Assembly (NCBI GenBank): GCA_016295225.1 | Contig: JAEDLP010000018.1 | Coordinates: 1-21,260 of the forward strand | Direction of reading: 5' to 3' | Length of the DNA: 21,260 nucleotides | DNA from: Oscillospiraceae bacterium | GTDB lineage: Bacteria > Bacillota > Clostridia > Oscillospirales > Oscillospiraceae | Shown: piece by piece, positions 8,901 to 15,419 of the stretch | Layout of the letters: each line of letters begins with the position of its first letter | How positions within the stretch are numbered: position 1 is the stretch's first letter | Program-made: the position numbers and the translations under genes | Notes under the pieces: model-generated | Told to the model about the DNA's origin: nothing | Databases searched by the model: none | The model's input: only the letters and a program-made list of their open reading frames with translations

Positions 8901-9533
8901 CCCGGCGTGTTCCTCCTCCATCAGCGGGAGGATCAGGAACCAACTCCCTTTTACCGGCCTCAGTTTGCTCAGGAGACCCTGGGTCTGACCCCTGCCCAGA
9001 AGGGCACGGCCCTCCACCGGGTCATGCAGTGCATCCGCATGGACCGCACCGGCTCCGTGGCGGAGATCAGGGAGGAGCTTTCCCGGCTGGTTGCAGAGGA
9101 GTACCTCACGGGCCAGCAGGCCGAGGCGGTAAGCCCTGCCGCCGTGGCCCGGTTCTTTGCCTCGGACCTGGGTCGGGAGATGCGGGAGAGCGTGTCCCTC
9201 CATCGGGAGTACCCCTTTTCCATCCTGGCCCCCGCCCGGCGGTTTTACCCGGACGTGGGGGAGGGGGAGGAAGTCCTCCTCCAGGGTGTCATTGACTGCT
9301 GGTTCCAGCGGCTGGATGGGATTACCCTGGTGGACTTCAAGACCGACCGGGTCACTGCCGACTCCGCCCGGGAGCGGGCGGAAACCTATCGGGGGCAGCT
9401 GGCCGCCTACGCCTACGCCCTGGAGCAGATCACCGGGCAGAGGGTTACCCGGCGCATTTTGTGGTTCCTCCGGCCCAATCTGGGGGTTTTGCTGCCAAAT
9501 GATGGGGTGCTGCCTGAAAACTTTTCGAAATAA
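5922..9533 (+). CDS. addA: ATP-dependent helicase/nuclease subunit AddA
   Basis: AddA is the 3'-to-5' helicase motor and second nuclease of the AddAB complex. The protein has 1203 residues. It opens with the Q-motif (TPEQ, 6-9) and Walker A AAAGSGKT (24-31). The UvrD-type Walker B VDEYQDTN lies at 394-401. LSIHRSKGLEYPVVF and YVAMTRAKEKL are helicase motifs V and VI. The C-terminal nuclease has Asp1125 (GVIDCW) and VDFKTD with Asp1138 and Lys1140, so both helicase and nuclease appear intact. AAGGAGG at 5907-5913 sits 8 bases before the ATG and inside the end of addB. No convincing terminator follows; only a 6-base-pair CCGAAA/TTTCGG hairpin without a T run is seen, so some read-through into rpmE is possible. 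Confidence 0.97.
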   Translation: MAVKRTPEQEAVVKNRGGGLLVSAAAGSGKTRVLVERLLDRICNEGKNIDQFLIITFTRAAAEELRARIAKELSEALSAQPENSHLRRQTALLYQAQISTIHAFCTVLLRQWGHLLDLPADFALCEDEEAQVLMVRTLNQVLEERYETIDPEGDFAKLLDVLSAGRDDSRLMEITLDVYGKIQSYPDPVAWLEEQRAALNLTGITDAGQTPWGKLLLEEAAQTARYWAGQMERACRLAEEDEVLEKAYGDSLAVTCQDLETLARAAQQSWDETAQCTVDFPRLKSARGVENTAAQEQIKAIRERCKKAAGELMKQFGSTSESLLADMALVRPAMNGLISLVEDFSQAYSREKMRKSLLDFGDLEHCAVRLLVDSAGQPTELARQWGSRYAEIMVDEYQDTNQVQNTIFKALSDGGRNLFMVGDVKQSIYRFRLADPTIFLEKYRTFADWTKAREGEDRKITMSKNFRSRPEVLEAANDLFRNIMSRDLGEMDYTDGEALYPGGTFPEGEGYETELHVLNFNDDPALTEDKQNKSFLEARFVAKEIAELLRSGFPVSDGAGGQRPLEPDDIAILLRSPGPVRHFYTLALEEQGVGWSAEEGSDFFQTTEISVALSWLQIIDNPRQDIPLLAVLRSPVCGFTGDRLAEIRAASEGDFYTALCAAADQGMEDCRAFLEDLEALRFQSGEQSSHQLLWDLYRRTDLLEIFAAMPGGEKRQENLLAFYELARRFEGTGHKGLFGFLLHLNRVQESGGLRSASAPSKETAGVKILSIHRSKGLEYPVVFLCGLGRRFNYRDMQKPVLFHPKLGLGPKGLDSETMVEFSTLARTGVALALKKELLAEEMRLLYVAMTRAKEKLIMTHTLAYGISDLKNLAESISCPADPRVLAACSSVGQWLILTAMARPEGSPLRQAAEAEDRPVPGGSFGPAWRVQYHAGAVSEEIVRRETVREDVEETNLTAQEILGQLRWQYPHAVSASTPAKVTATQVEEEGEEEPGVFLLHQREDQEPTPFYRPQFAQETLGLTPAQKGTALHRVMQCIRMDRTGSVAEIREELSRLVAEEYLTGQQAEAVSPAAVARFFASDLGREMRESVSLHREYPFSILAPARRFYPDVGEGEEVLLQGVIDCWFQRLDGITLVDFKTDRVTADSARERAETYRGQLAAYAYALEQITGQRVTRRILWFLRPNLGVLLPNDGVLPENFSK

Positions 9534-9548
9534 TTCCGAAAAAAAGAG

Positions 9549-9577
9549 TTGCAATTTCGGGATAAAAGTGTTATTAT
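9549..9577 (+). promoter_or_regulatory. Promoter of rpmE
   Basis: TTGCAA (9549-9554), a 17-base spacer and TATTAT (9572-9577) with TGT before the -10 box. The layout is the same as in the two divergent glycolytic promoters. The expected start is near 9584. Confidence 0.7.
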
Positions 9578-9582
9578 ATGAC

Positions 9583-9607
9583 ATGCGTTTTGAGAACGCG
9601 TATTTTT
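9583..9607 (+). promoter_or_regulatory. Hairpin at the 5' end of the rpmE mRNA, possible L31 leader
   Basis: ATGCGTT (9583-9589) pairs with AACGCGT (9595-9601) through seven base pairs, one of them a T-G wobble, around a TTGAG loop; ATTTTT follows. The hairpin starts at the predicted transcription start. It could be a small attenuator or a ribosomal-protein leader that L31 binds. Known L31 leader families exist, but I cannot match this one to a specific model. Confidence 0.4.
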
Positions 9608-9632
9608 GATATGCAGAAAGAGGTGAACACTC

Positions 9633-9836
9633 ATGAAGGAAGGCATCCATCCCAAGTACGAGCAGGCTACGATCCGTTGTGCTTGCGGTAACGTTATCGA
9701 GACAAGATCTACCAAGGGCGATATCCGCGTAGAAGTTTGCTCTAAGTGTCACCCCTTCTTCACCGGTAAGCAGAAGATGGTGGATACTGGCGGTCGCGTC
9801 AGCCGCTTCAACAAGAAGTTCGGTTTGGAAAACTGA
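9633..9836 (+). CDS. rpmE: 50S ribosomal protein L31, zinc-binding form
   Basis: L31 bridges the two ribosomal subunits at the central protuberance. The 67-residue protein starts MKEGIHPKY and has all four zinc cysteines: Cys16 and Cys18 in CACG, and Cys36 and Cys39 in CSKCHPF. It is therefore the zinc-containing form and not the zinc-independent paralog made under zinc starvation. The conserved HPFFTGKQ and GGRVSRFNKK segments are present. AAAGAGGTG at 9617-9625 precedes the ATG. Codon use is clearly less GC-rich than in the neighbours, as expected of a highly expressed gene. It is monocistronic, with its own promoter and terminator. Confidence 0.98.
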   Translation: MKEGIHPKYEQATIRCACGNVIETRSTKGDIRVEVCSKCHPFFTGKQKMVDTGGRVSRFNKKFGLEN

Positions 9837-9852
9837 TAATTTCTGGCTTCGG

Positions 9853-9882
9853 ACCCGTGCCGCTCTCGGCACGGGTTTTTCC
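9853..9882 (+). terminator. Intrinsic terminator of rpmE
   Basis: CCCGTGCCG (9854-9862) pairs with CGGCACGGG (9867-9875) around a CTCT loop. An extra A-T pair closes the base and T5 follows. This is a textbook Rho-independent terminator. Confidence 0.93.
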
Positions 9883-9998
9883 GTGGTAAGGAAGAAAACA
9901 GGGAAGGCTCCGGGTCCTTTGAAAAAAGGCTGTGGGTCTTCCCTTGGGGCGTATCTGAAAGCAGATTCATCAGCAGGGTTTCTCAGGCTCCATCCGCA

Positions 9999-10004
9999 TA
10001 TACT
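9999..10004 (+). promoter_or_regulatory. Weak -10 candidate before the flavin reductase-like gene
   Basis: The 150 bases between the rpmE terminator and the next gene hold no gene I can support. TATACT at 9999-10004 is a reasonable -10 box about 29 bases before the start codon, but no good -35 hexamer lies 16-18 bases upstream. A promoter is expected here because a strong terminator precedes; its position is uncertain. Confidence 0.25.
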
Positions 10005-10032
10005 GAGATTGAGATAAAGAAGGAGGAGAACC

Positions 10033-10533
10033 ATGTTTCAGGAACTTCAGCCCAAACAGCTTACAGAAAATGTCTTTTCTCTCTTTGACGACCGATGGAC
10101 CCTCATCACCGCCGGGACCCGGGACCACTGCAACACCATGACCGCCAGCTGGGGCGGCCTGGGGGTCCTGTGGCACAAAAACGTGGCCACCATCTACGTG
10201 CGTCCCCAGCGGTACACCTTTGAGTTCCTGGAGAACTCGTCGGCCTTTACCCTGTCCTTCTTCGGGGAGGAATGGCGGAAGGCTTTGGCCTACTGCGGCC
10301 GTGTCAGCGGCCGGGAGGAGGATAAGTTCGCCCACTGCGGCTTCCACGTGGCTATGGAGGGGGAGGACGTCCCCTATATCCAGGAAGCCAACTTGGTTCT
10401 GGTGTGCCGGAAGCTCTACTGGAACGACCTGGACCCCGCCCACATGGATGGGACTGCTTTGCAGCACTATAAAAATCACGACTACCACCGCATGTATATC
10501 GCAGAGATCACCAAGGTTTTGGTGAAAACGTAA
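10033..10533 (+). CDS. Flavin reductase-like, FMN-binding split-barrel protein
   Basis: The 166-residue protein belongs to the flavin reductase/flavoredoxin group, small cytosolic proteins that bind FMN and shuttle electrons or reduce free flavin. The evidence is the N-terminal barrel pattern: ITAGTRDHCNTMTASWGG (about residues 26-43), then a strand with VRPQRYTFEFLE and SFFGEEWRKAL, the usual flavin-phosphate and substrate-loop region. The end (HDYHRMYIAEITKVLVK) fits the last barrel strand. The substrate and partner cannot be told from sequence. AGGAGG at 10021-10026 precedes the ATG. It ends 21 bases before hflX and is probably co-transcribed with it. Confidence 0.85.
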   Translation: MFQELQPKQLTENVFSLFDDRWTLITAGTRDHCNTMTASWGGLGVLWHKNVATIYVRPQRYTFEFLENSSAFTLSFFGEEWRKALAYCGRVSGREEDKFAHCGFHVAMEGEDVPYIQEANLVLVCRKLYWNDLDPAHMDGTALQHYKNHDYHRMYIAEITKVLVKT

Positions 10534-10554
10534 AACATCTGTTTGGAGGTTTCT

Positions 10555-11862
10555 ATGACCGAAGAGTTTACGAAAGAATCCCGGAACCGGGCGGTTCTGG
10601 TGGGCCTGAGCGCCCACAGCCTGCCCCGGGAAGACAACGCCAGCGAGACCTCCCTGGAGGAGCTGGCCGCCCTGGTGGAGACCGCCGGCGGCGAGAGCGT
10701 GGGCATGATCCTCCAGCAGCGGGACGCCCCGGAGGCCCGCACCTTCATCGGCGAGGGCAAGGTGGCCGAGACCCGGGAGCTGGTTCAGGCCCAGGGGGCC
10801 GACCTGGTGGTCTTCGACAACGAGCTGTCCCCCTCTCAGCAGCGGGTTCTCACCGAGGAGATCGGCGTCCAGGTCATCGACCGGGCCGGCCTGATTCTGG
10901 ACATTTTCGCCCAGCGGGCCCGAACCCGGGAGGGCCGCCTCCAGGTGGAGCTGGCCCAGTACAAATACCTGCTGCCCCGGCTGACCGGCATGTGGGGCCA
11001 TCTGGTCCGCCAGACGGCCTCGGGCGGCAAGTCCCCCATCGGCACCCGTGGCCCCGGTGAGACCCAGCTGGAGACCGACCGCCGGCACATCCGCCGGAAA
11101 ATCGCCAAGCTGGCCGGGGACCTGGAGGAAGTCCGCAGGGTCCGGGCCGTTCAGCGGGACCGCCGGGAGAAGAACGAGATCCCTGTGGTGGCCATCGTGG
11201 GCTACACCAACGCAGGCAAGTCCACCCTGCTCAACGCCCTCACCGACGCAGATATCCCCGCCCGGAACCGGCTCTTTGACACCCTGGACACCACCACCCG
11301 CACCCTGGAAATTTCCGACACCTGCACGGTGCTCATCTCCGACACCGTTGGCTTCATCCGCAAGCTGCCCCATCACCTGGTGGAGGCCTTCAAGGCTACC
11401 CTGGAGGAGCTGGTCTACGCCGACCTGATCCTCCATGTCATCGACGCCTCCAACCCCGAGTGGCGGGATCAGGTGGAGGTGGTGGAGCGGCTCATCGCCC
11501 AGCTTGGGGCCGAGGCCACCCCCCGCATCGACGTGTTCAACAAGTCCGACGTGTATGTGGGGGATATTCGTCCCCACGGGGAGGACATTGTCTCCATCTC
11601 CGCAAAGACCGGGGAGGGGCTGGACGAGCTGCTGGCCAAGATTGGCAAACGGCTGGACACCGGCTTCTACCGGGTCACCCTGGCCCTGCCCTATGACAAG
11701 GGCGGAATCCTGGAGGCCCTGTACCGGGACGCCAAGGTGGAGTCCGTGGAGTACGACGCCACGATTAACGTGGTGGCCGTCTGCTCCGAGAAGACCGTGG
11801 GTCAGGTGAAGGACTATATCATCGACGGCTGGACGCCCCCGAAAGAATATTGGGAGGATTGA
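10555..11862 (+). CDS. hflX: Ribosome-associated GTPase HflX
   Basis: HflX binds the 50S subunit and, in characterised bacteria, splits stalled or heat-damaged 70S ribosomes. The 435 residues have the standard layout. The N-terminal HflX domain contains GKVAETRELV and NELSPSQQR. A basic linker carries GTRGPGETQLETDRR. The GTPase domain has G1 GYTNAGKST (216-224), G3 DTVGF (263-267) and G4 NKSD (329-332), and a short C-terminal domain follows. The ATG at 10555 is preferred, with GGAGG (10545-10549) 5 bases upstream; an in-frame TTG at 10543 overlaps that site. It sits between the flavin reductase-like gene and a YigZ-family gene, all on the plus strand with short gaps. Confidence 0.96.
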   Translation: MTEEFTKESRNRAVLVGLSAHSLPREDNASETSLEELAALVETAGGESVGMILQQRDAPEARTFIGEGKVAETRELVQAQGADLVVFDNELSPSQQRVLTEEIGVQVIDRAGLILDIFAQRARTREGRLQVELAQYKYLLPRLTGMWGHLVRQTASGGKSPIGTRGPGETQLETDRRHIRRKIAKLAGDLEEVRRVRAVQRDRREKNEIPVVAIVGYTNAGKSTLLNALTDADIPARNRLFDTLDTTTRTLEISDTCTVLISDTVGFIRKLPHHLVEAFKATLEELVYADLILHVIDASNPEWRDQVEVVERLIAQLGAEATPRIDVFNKSDVYVGDIRPHGEDIVSISAKTGEGLDELLAKIGKRLDTGFYRVTLALPYDKGGILEALYRDAKVESVEYDATINVVAVCSEKTVGQVKDYIIDGWTPPKEYWED

Positions 11863-11895
11863 GCTGCCTCTATAGAGAAAAAGGAGGAAGACCCT

Positions 11896-12531
11896 ATGGC
11901 AGAGTATTATGTTCCCGGACGGGACTTCTGCGAGACCGAGTTCACCGAAAAGCGCTCCCGGTTCATCGGCCATGTGTGGCGGGTAGAGACCGAGGAGGAG
12001 GCCCGGGAGAAGATCGCGGAAATGAAATCCAAATACTACGACGCCCGGCACAACTGCTGGTGCTACATCCTCCGGGAGGGAAACGTCACCCGCTATTCCG
12101 ACGACGGCGAGCCCCAGGGTACCGCCGGCCAGCCCATGCTGGAGGTCTTCAAGCGGGAGGGCGTGGAGAACGTCTGCTGCGTGGTCACCCGCTACTTTGG
12201 CGGCATTCTCCTGGGCACCGGCGGCCTGGTCCGGGCCTATACCAAGTCCGCCAAGGACACCCTGGAGGAAGCCGGGATTTCCGTGGTCCGCCAGTGGGCA
12301 GAGACGGCGGTAAACTGCCCCTACAACCTCCTGGAGCGCATGAAGCTGGAGGTGGCCGCCGTCCAGGGTATCCTGGGAGAGATCGAGTATGGAGCCGATG
12401 TGCGCATCCATGCCCTTCTCCCGGCGGAGAACTGGGCGGCCTACGAGGCCCGGGTCACCGAGCTCACCGCCGGTCAGATTGCGGCGGAAAAGCTGGGCGA
12501 GGTCTTCCGGGCGGCCCCAGTGGAAAAATAA
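11896..12531 (+). CDS. YigZ/IMPACT family protein (UPF0029)
   Basis: This 211-residue protein carries both hallmarks of the family. The first is RYSDDGEPQGTAGQPML, whose YSDDGEPQGTAGQP core lies at 67-80. The second is VVTRYFGGILLGTGGLVRAY, about 30 residues later. A C-terminal ferredoxin-like domain follows, as in E. coli YigZ and B. subtilis YvyE. The eukaryotic relative IMPACT regulates translation through GCN1; the bacterial role is not settled. AAGGAGG (11881-11887) is 8 bases before the ATG. It lies 33 bases after hflX, so it is likely in the same transcript. Only an AT-rich stem with a T run follows the stop, not a firm terminator. Confidence 0.93.
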   Translation: MAEYYVPGRDFCETEFTEKRSRFIGHVWRVETEEEAREKIAEMKSKYYDARHNCWCYILREGNVTRYSDDGEPQGTAGQPMLEVFKREGVENVCCVVTRYFGGILLGTGGLVRAYTKSAKDTLEEAGISVVRQWAETAVNCPYNLLERMKLEVAAVQGILGEIEYGADVRIHALLPAENWAAYEARVTELTAGQIAAEKLGEVFRAAPVEK

Positions 12532-12596
12532 AATATTTTTTTGTTTCAGCAGGAATTTAGAACTGTTTTTCGTATATAGCAATAGAAACCGAGAAG

Positions 12597-12621
12597 TTTT
12601 CCCTTTTTGGGAAGAGGGGAG
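12597..12621 (+). promoter_or_regulatory. Hairpin next to the dgt ribosome-binding site
   Basis: TTTTCCC (12597-12603) can pair with GGGAAGA (12609-12615) around a TTTTT loop. The right arm runs into the ribosome site AGGGGAG (12615-12621). It may limit ribosome access to dgt. In the upstream gap (12532-12596) I see TATATA at 12573 but no -35 box at proper spacing, so the operon promoter is not resolved. Confidence 0.3.
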
Positions 12622-12629
12622 TGATGGCC

Positions 12630-13634
12630 GTGACCCTGCGAGAGAGCACGGAAGAACTGGAACAGCAGACCCTGTCGCCCTATGCCGCCCTGGCCACGGC
12701 GACCAAAGGCCGCCTGCGGCCGATTCCCCCCTGCGCCATCCGCACCTGCTACCAGCGGGATATTGACCGGATCGTCCACTCCAAATCCTTCCGCCGGCTC
12801 ATGCACAAGACCCAGGTCTTCCTGCAGCCGGAGGGAGACCACTACCGCACCCGCATGACCCACACCCTGGAGGTGGCCCGTATCGCCCGGACCATTGCCC
12901 GGGGCCTGCGGCTCAACGAGGATCTGACCGAGGCGATCGCCCTGGGCCATGACCTGGGCCACACCCCCTTCGGCCACGCCGGGGAGCGGATTTTAAACGA
13001 GATCCTGCCCGGCGGGTTCCGCCACAACGAGCAGTCCCTGCGGGTGGTGGACCGGCTGGAAAACGGCGGCGACGGTCTGAACCTCTGCTATGAGGTCCGC
13101 CGGGGCATTCTGTGCCACACCGGGCCGGACCGGGCCGAGACCCTGGAGGGCCAGGTGGTCCGCCTGTCCGACAAGATCGCTTACATCAACCACGACATCG
13201 ACGACGCCATGCGCGGAGGGATCATCTACCCCCTGGACATCCCCCTGGATATCTCCCAGGTGCTGGGCTTCGACCACAGCGGGCGGATCAACACCCTGGT
13301 GGGAGACGTGATCCGGGCCAGCCAGGGGAAGGACAAGATCTGTCAGTCCGAGGCCTGCGGCAGCGCCATGGCCCGCCTGCGGGCCTTCATGTTCGAGGCC
13401 GTGTACCACAATCCCATTGCCAAGGGCGAGGAGTCCAAAGCCCAGGACATGATCGCCCGGCTCTTTGAGTATTATCAAAAGGACCCGGACAAGCTCCCCC
13501 CGGATTATCAGGATATCCGCATGCGGGAGGGCGTGGACCGGGCCGTCTGCGACTACATCGCAGGCATGACCGACAAATACGCGGTGGAAAAATACTGCGA
13601 GGCCTATGTTCCTTTGGCCTGGTCGGTGAAATAA
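12630..13634 (+). CDS. dgt: Deoxyguanosinetriphosphate triphosphohydrolase-like HD-domain protein
   Basis: Dgt-type enzymes cleave dNTPs to deoxynucleoside and triphosphate, trimming the dNTP pool. The protein has 334 residues. HSKSFRRLMHKTQVF is the family's N-terminal signature. The HD metal site is complete: His78 (MTHTLEV), His107-Asp108 (in GHDLGHTPFGH) and Asp189 (INHDID). The start is uncertain: GTG at 12630 has the ribosome site AGGGGAG at 12615-12621 ideally spaced and gives the family-like opening MTLREST; ATG at 12624 and GTG at 12621 are in frame but too close to that site. It is the first gene of the dgt-dnaG-rpoD set, 30 bases before dnaG, an order seen in other clostridia. Substrate preference among dNTPs cannot be told. 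Confidence 0.92.
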   Translation: MTLRESTEELEQQTLSPYAALATATKGRLRPIPPCAIRTCYQRDIDRIVHSKSFRRLMHKTQVFLQPEGDHYRTRMTHTLEVARIARTIARGLRLNEDLTEAIALGHDLGHTPFGHAGERILNEILPGGFRHNEQSLRVVDRLENGGDGLNLCYEVRRGILCHTGPDRAETLEGQVVRLSDKIAYINHDIDDAMRGGIIYPLDIPLDISQVLGFDHSGRINTLVGDVIRASQGKDKICQSEACGSAMARLRAFMFEAVYHNPIAKGEESKAQDMIARLFEYYQKDPDKLPPDYQDIRMREGVDRAVCDYIAGMTDKYAVEKYCEAYVPLAWSVK

Positions 13635-13664
13635 ACCGCGCGCCCCGGAAAGGAGGGAAACGAT

Positions 13665-15407
13665 ATGGCCATTCCATCTGCTTTCATCGACGAGCTGGTG
13701 GCGCGGAGCGATATCGTGGACGTGGTCTCGGACTACGTCAACCTCTCTCCCAAGGGTGGCAGCTACTGGGGCCTGTGCCCCTTCCATGGGGAGAAGACCG
13801 CCTCCTTCCACGTGCTGCCCGACCGGCAGCTCTATCACTGCTTTGGCTGCGGCAAGGGGGGCGGGGTCATCTCCTTCGTGATGGAGTTGGAAAATCTGCC
13901 CTATCTGGATGCCCTCCGTCTCCTGGCCAAGCGGGCGGGGATGGAGTTTCCCGAGGGGGATCTGGACGAGTCCGGCCGACGGCGGCGGGCCCGTCTTTTG
14001 CAGCTCAATAAGGAAGCCGCCCGGTATTTCCACAGCCAGCTCCACAGCCCGGCGGGCAGAGAGGGCCTGGAATACCTCCGGGGCCGGGGCCTGTCCAAAG
14101 GCATTATGACCCGGTTCGGCCTGGGGTTCGCCCCGGAGAGCTGGGACAGCCTCACCAAGGCCATGACCGACAAGGGATTTGCCAAGGGAGATCTGCTGGA
14201 CGCCGGTTTGGCGGTCAGCGGCAAGAAGGGCGGCGTTTACGACCGGTTCCGCAACCGGGTCATGTTCCCCATCATCGACCTGCGGGGGGACGTTATCGGC
14301 TTCGGTGGCCGCGTGCTGGGGGACGGTACCCCGAAATACCTGAACTCCCCGGACACTCCGGTGTTCAACAAGAGCCGCAACCTCTTTGCCCTGAACCTGG
14401 CCAAGACCACCAAGCTGGGCCGCATCGTTCTCACCGAGGGGTATATGGACACCATTTCCCTCTATCAGGCGGGGTTCGACTGCGCCGTGGCCAGCCTGGG
14501 TACTGCCCTGACGGCCGACCACGCCAAGCTCCTGTCCCGGTTCACCAAGGAAGTGGTCATCTGTTACGACGCCGACGCCGCCGGGGTTCAGGCTGCCAAC
14601 CGGGCCATCCCCATGCTGGAGAAGACCGGCCTGAAGGTCCGTGTCCTGCGGGTCAGCGGGGCCAAGGACCCGGACGAGTTCATCCGCAAATACGGGCCGG
14701 ACGCCTTCGCCCGGCTGCTGGACCAGTCGGAGAACTATGTGGAGTACAACCTGGGGCAGCTGCAAAGCAAGTACGACCTGACGGACCCGGTCCAGAAGAC
14801 CGAGTTTGCCCGGTCCGCGGCGGAGATGCTGGCGGGGCTGGACAGTCCCGTGGAGCGGGAGGTCTACGCCGGGCAGCTCTCAGAGCTCACCGGCGTGGGC
14901 AAGAATGCCCTCCTTCAAGAGATCCAACGGTCCAGAAATCAGCGCATGCGCAGCGCGAAAAGGAAGCAGGCCCGGCGGGACATGACCCCTGTGACCCAGG
15001 TTCAGCCCAAGGCCCGCCAGATGCGCTATGAAAACCCCCGGTCCGCCCGGGCGGAGGAGGGCATCCTCCGGCTGCTCATCCTGGACGGGAGCCTGCTGCG
15101 GGAGACGGAAGGATTGGAACCCGACCAGTTTTCCTCCCCCTACTTAGGAAAAATTTATGAGGTCCTGCGCCGCCGCATCCGGGAGGGACGGGCCCTCCAG
15201 CTTGGCATGCTGGAAGGGGAGCTGGACCGGGACGAGATCGAGCTTTTGGCGGATATATTACGCCATCCGGAGGCTCTGGAAAACGGAAAAAGTGCCATGG
15301 CCGATTATCGGGCCATTTTGGATACCGAGCAGATGAAGAGGAGAGCCGACGACGAGGCCGCCCTTCTGGCTGCCCGGGAGAAGTATCGACAAAAGAAAAG
15401 CATATAG
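13665..15407 (+). CDS. dnaG: DNA primase
   Basis: DnaG makes the RNA primers for replication and works with the replicative helicase at the fork. The 580-residue protein has an N-terminal zinc ribbon with Cys38, His41, Cys59 and Cys62 (LCPFH and HCFGC). The RNA-polymerase core contains RFRNRVMFPI and GFGGRVL. The TOPRIM domain has EGYMD (258-262) and YDADAAG with Asp302 and Asp304, the metal-binding acidic residues. A helicase-binding C-terminal region follows from about residue 430. AAAGGAGGG (13649-13657) sets the ATG. It lies between dgt and rpoD; its stop codon is 12 bases before the rpoD start and overlaps the rpoD ribosome site. Confidence 0.97.
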   Translation: MAIPSAFIDELVARSDIVDVVSDYVNLSPKGGSYWGLCPFHGEKTASFHVLPDRQLYHCFGCGKGGGVISFVMELENLPYLDALRLLAKRAGMEFPEGDLDESGRRRRARLLQLNKEAARYFHSQLHSPAGREGLEYLRGRGLSKGIMTRFGLGFAPESWDSLTKAMTDKGFAKGDLLDAGLAVSGKKGGVYDRFRNRVMFPIIDLRGDVIGFGGRVLGDGTPKYLNSPDTPVFNKSRNLFALNLAKTTKLGRIVLTEGYMDTISLYQAGFDCAVASLGTALTADHAKLLSRFTKEVVICYDADAAGVQAANRAIPMLEKTGLKVRVLRVSGAKDPDEFIRKYGPDAFARLLDQSENYVEYNLGQLQSKYDLTDPVQKTEFARSAAEMLAGLDSPVEREVYAGQLSELTGVGKNALLQEIQRSRNQRMRSAKRKQARRDMTPVTQVQPKARQMRYENPRSARAEEGILRLLILDGSLLRETEGLEPDQFSSPYLGKIYEVLRRRIREGRALQLGMLEGELDRDEIELLADILRHPEALENGKSAMADYRAILDTEQMKRRADDEAALLAAREKYRQKKSI

Positions 15408-15419
15408 GAGATGGATGCC

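Noticed and set aside
9536..9560. CCGAAA/TTTCGG hairpin after addA as a terminator
   Set aside because: Only 6 base pairs with a 13-base loop and no T run after it; it also contains the rpmE -35 box.
8454..10034. 526-codon minus-strand frame opposite the end of addA and rpmE
   Set aside because: Overlaps rpmE and its promoter and terminator; its translation has no coherent motif.
12524..12542. AAAAATA/TATTTTT stem after the YigZ-family gene as a terminator
   Set aside because: The stem is entirely A-T with a 3-base loop, too weak for a firm call, although the T run could give some termination.
9970..12582. 870-codon minus-strand frame opposite the flavin reductase-like gene, hflX and the YigZ-family gene
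   Set aside because: Runs across three real genes and their gaps, with the same repetitive composition as other shadows and no domain of its own.
12993..14765. 590-codon minus-strand frame opposite dgt and dnaG
   Set aside because: Crosses the dgt-dnaG junction and mirrors two well-supported genes.
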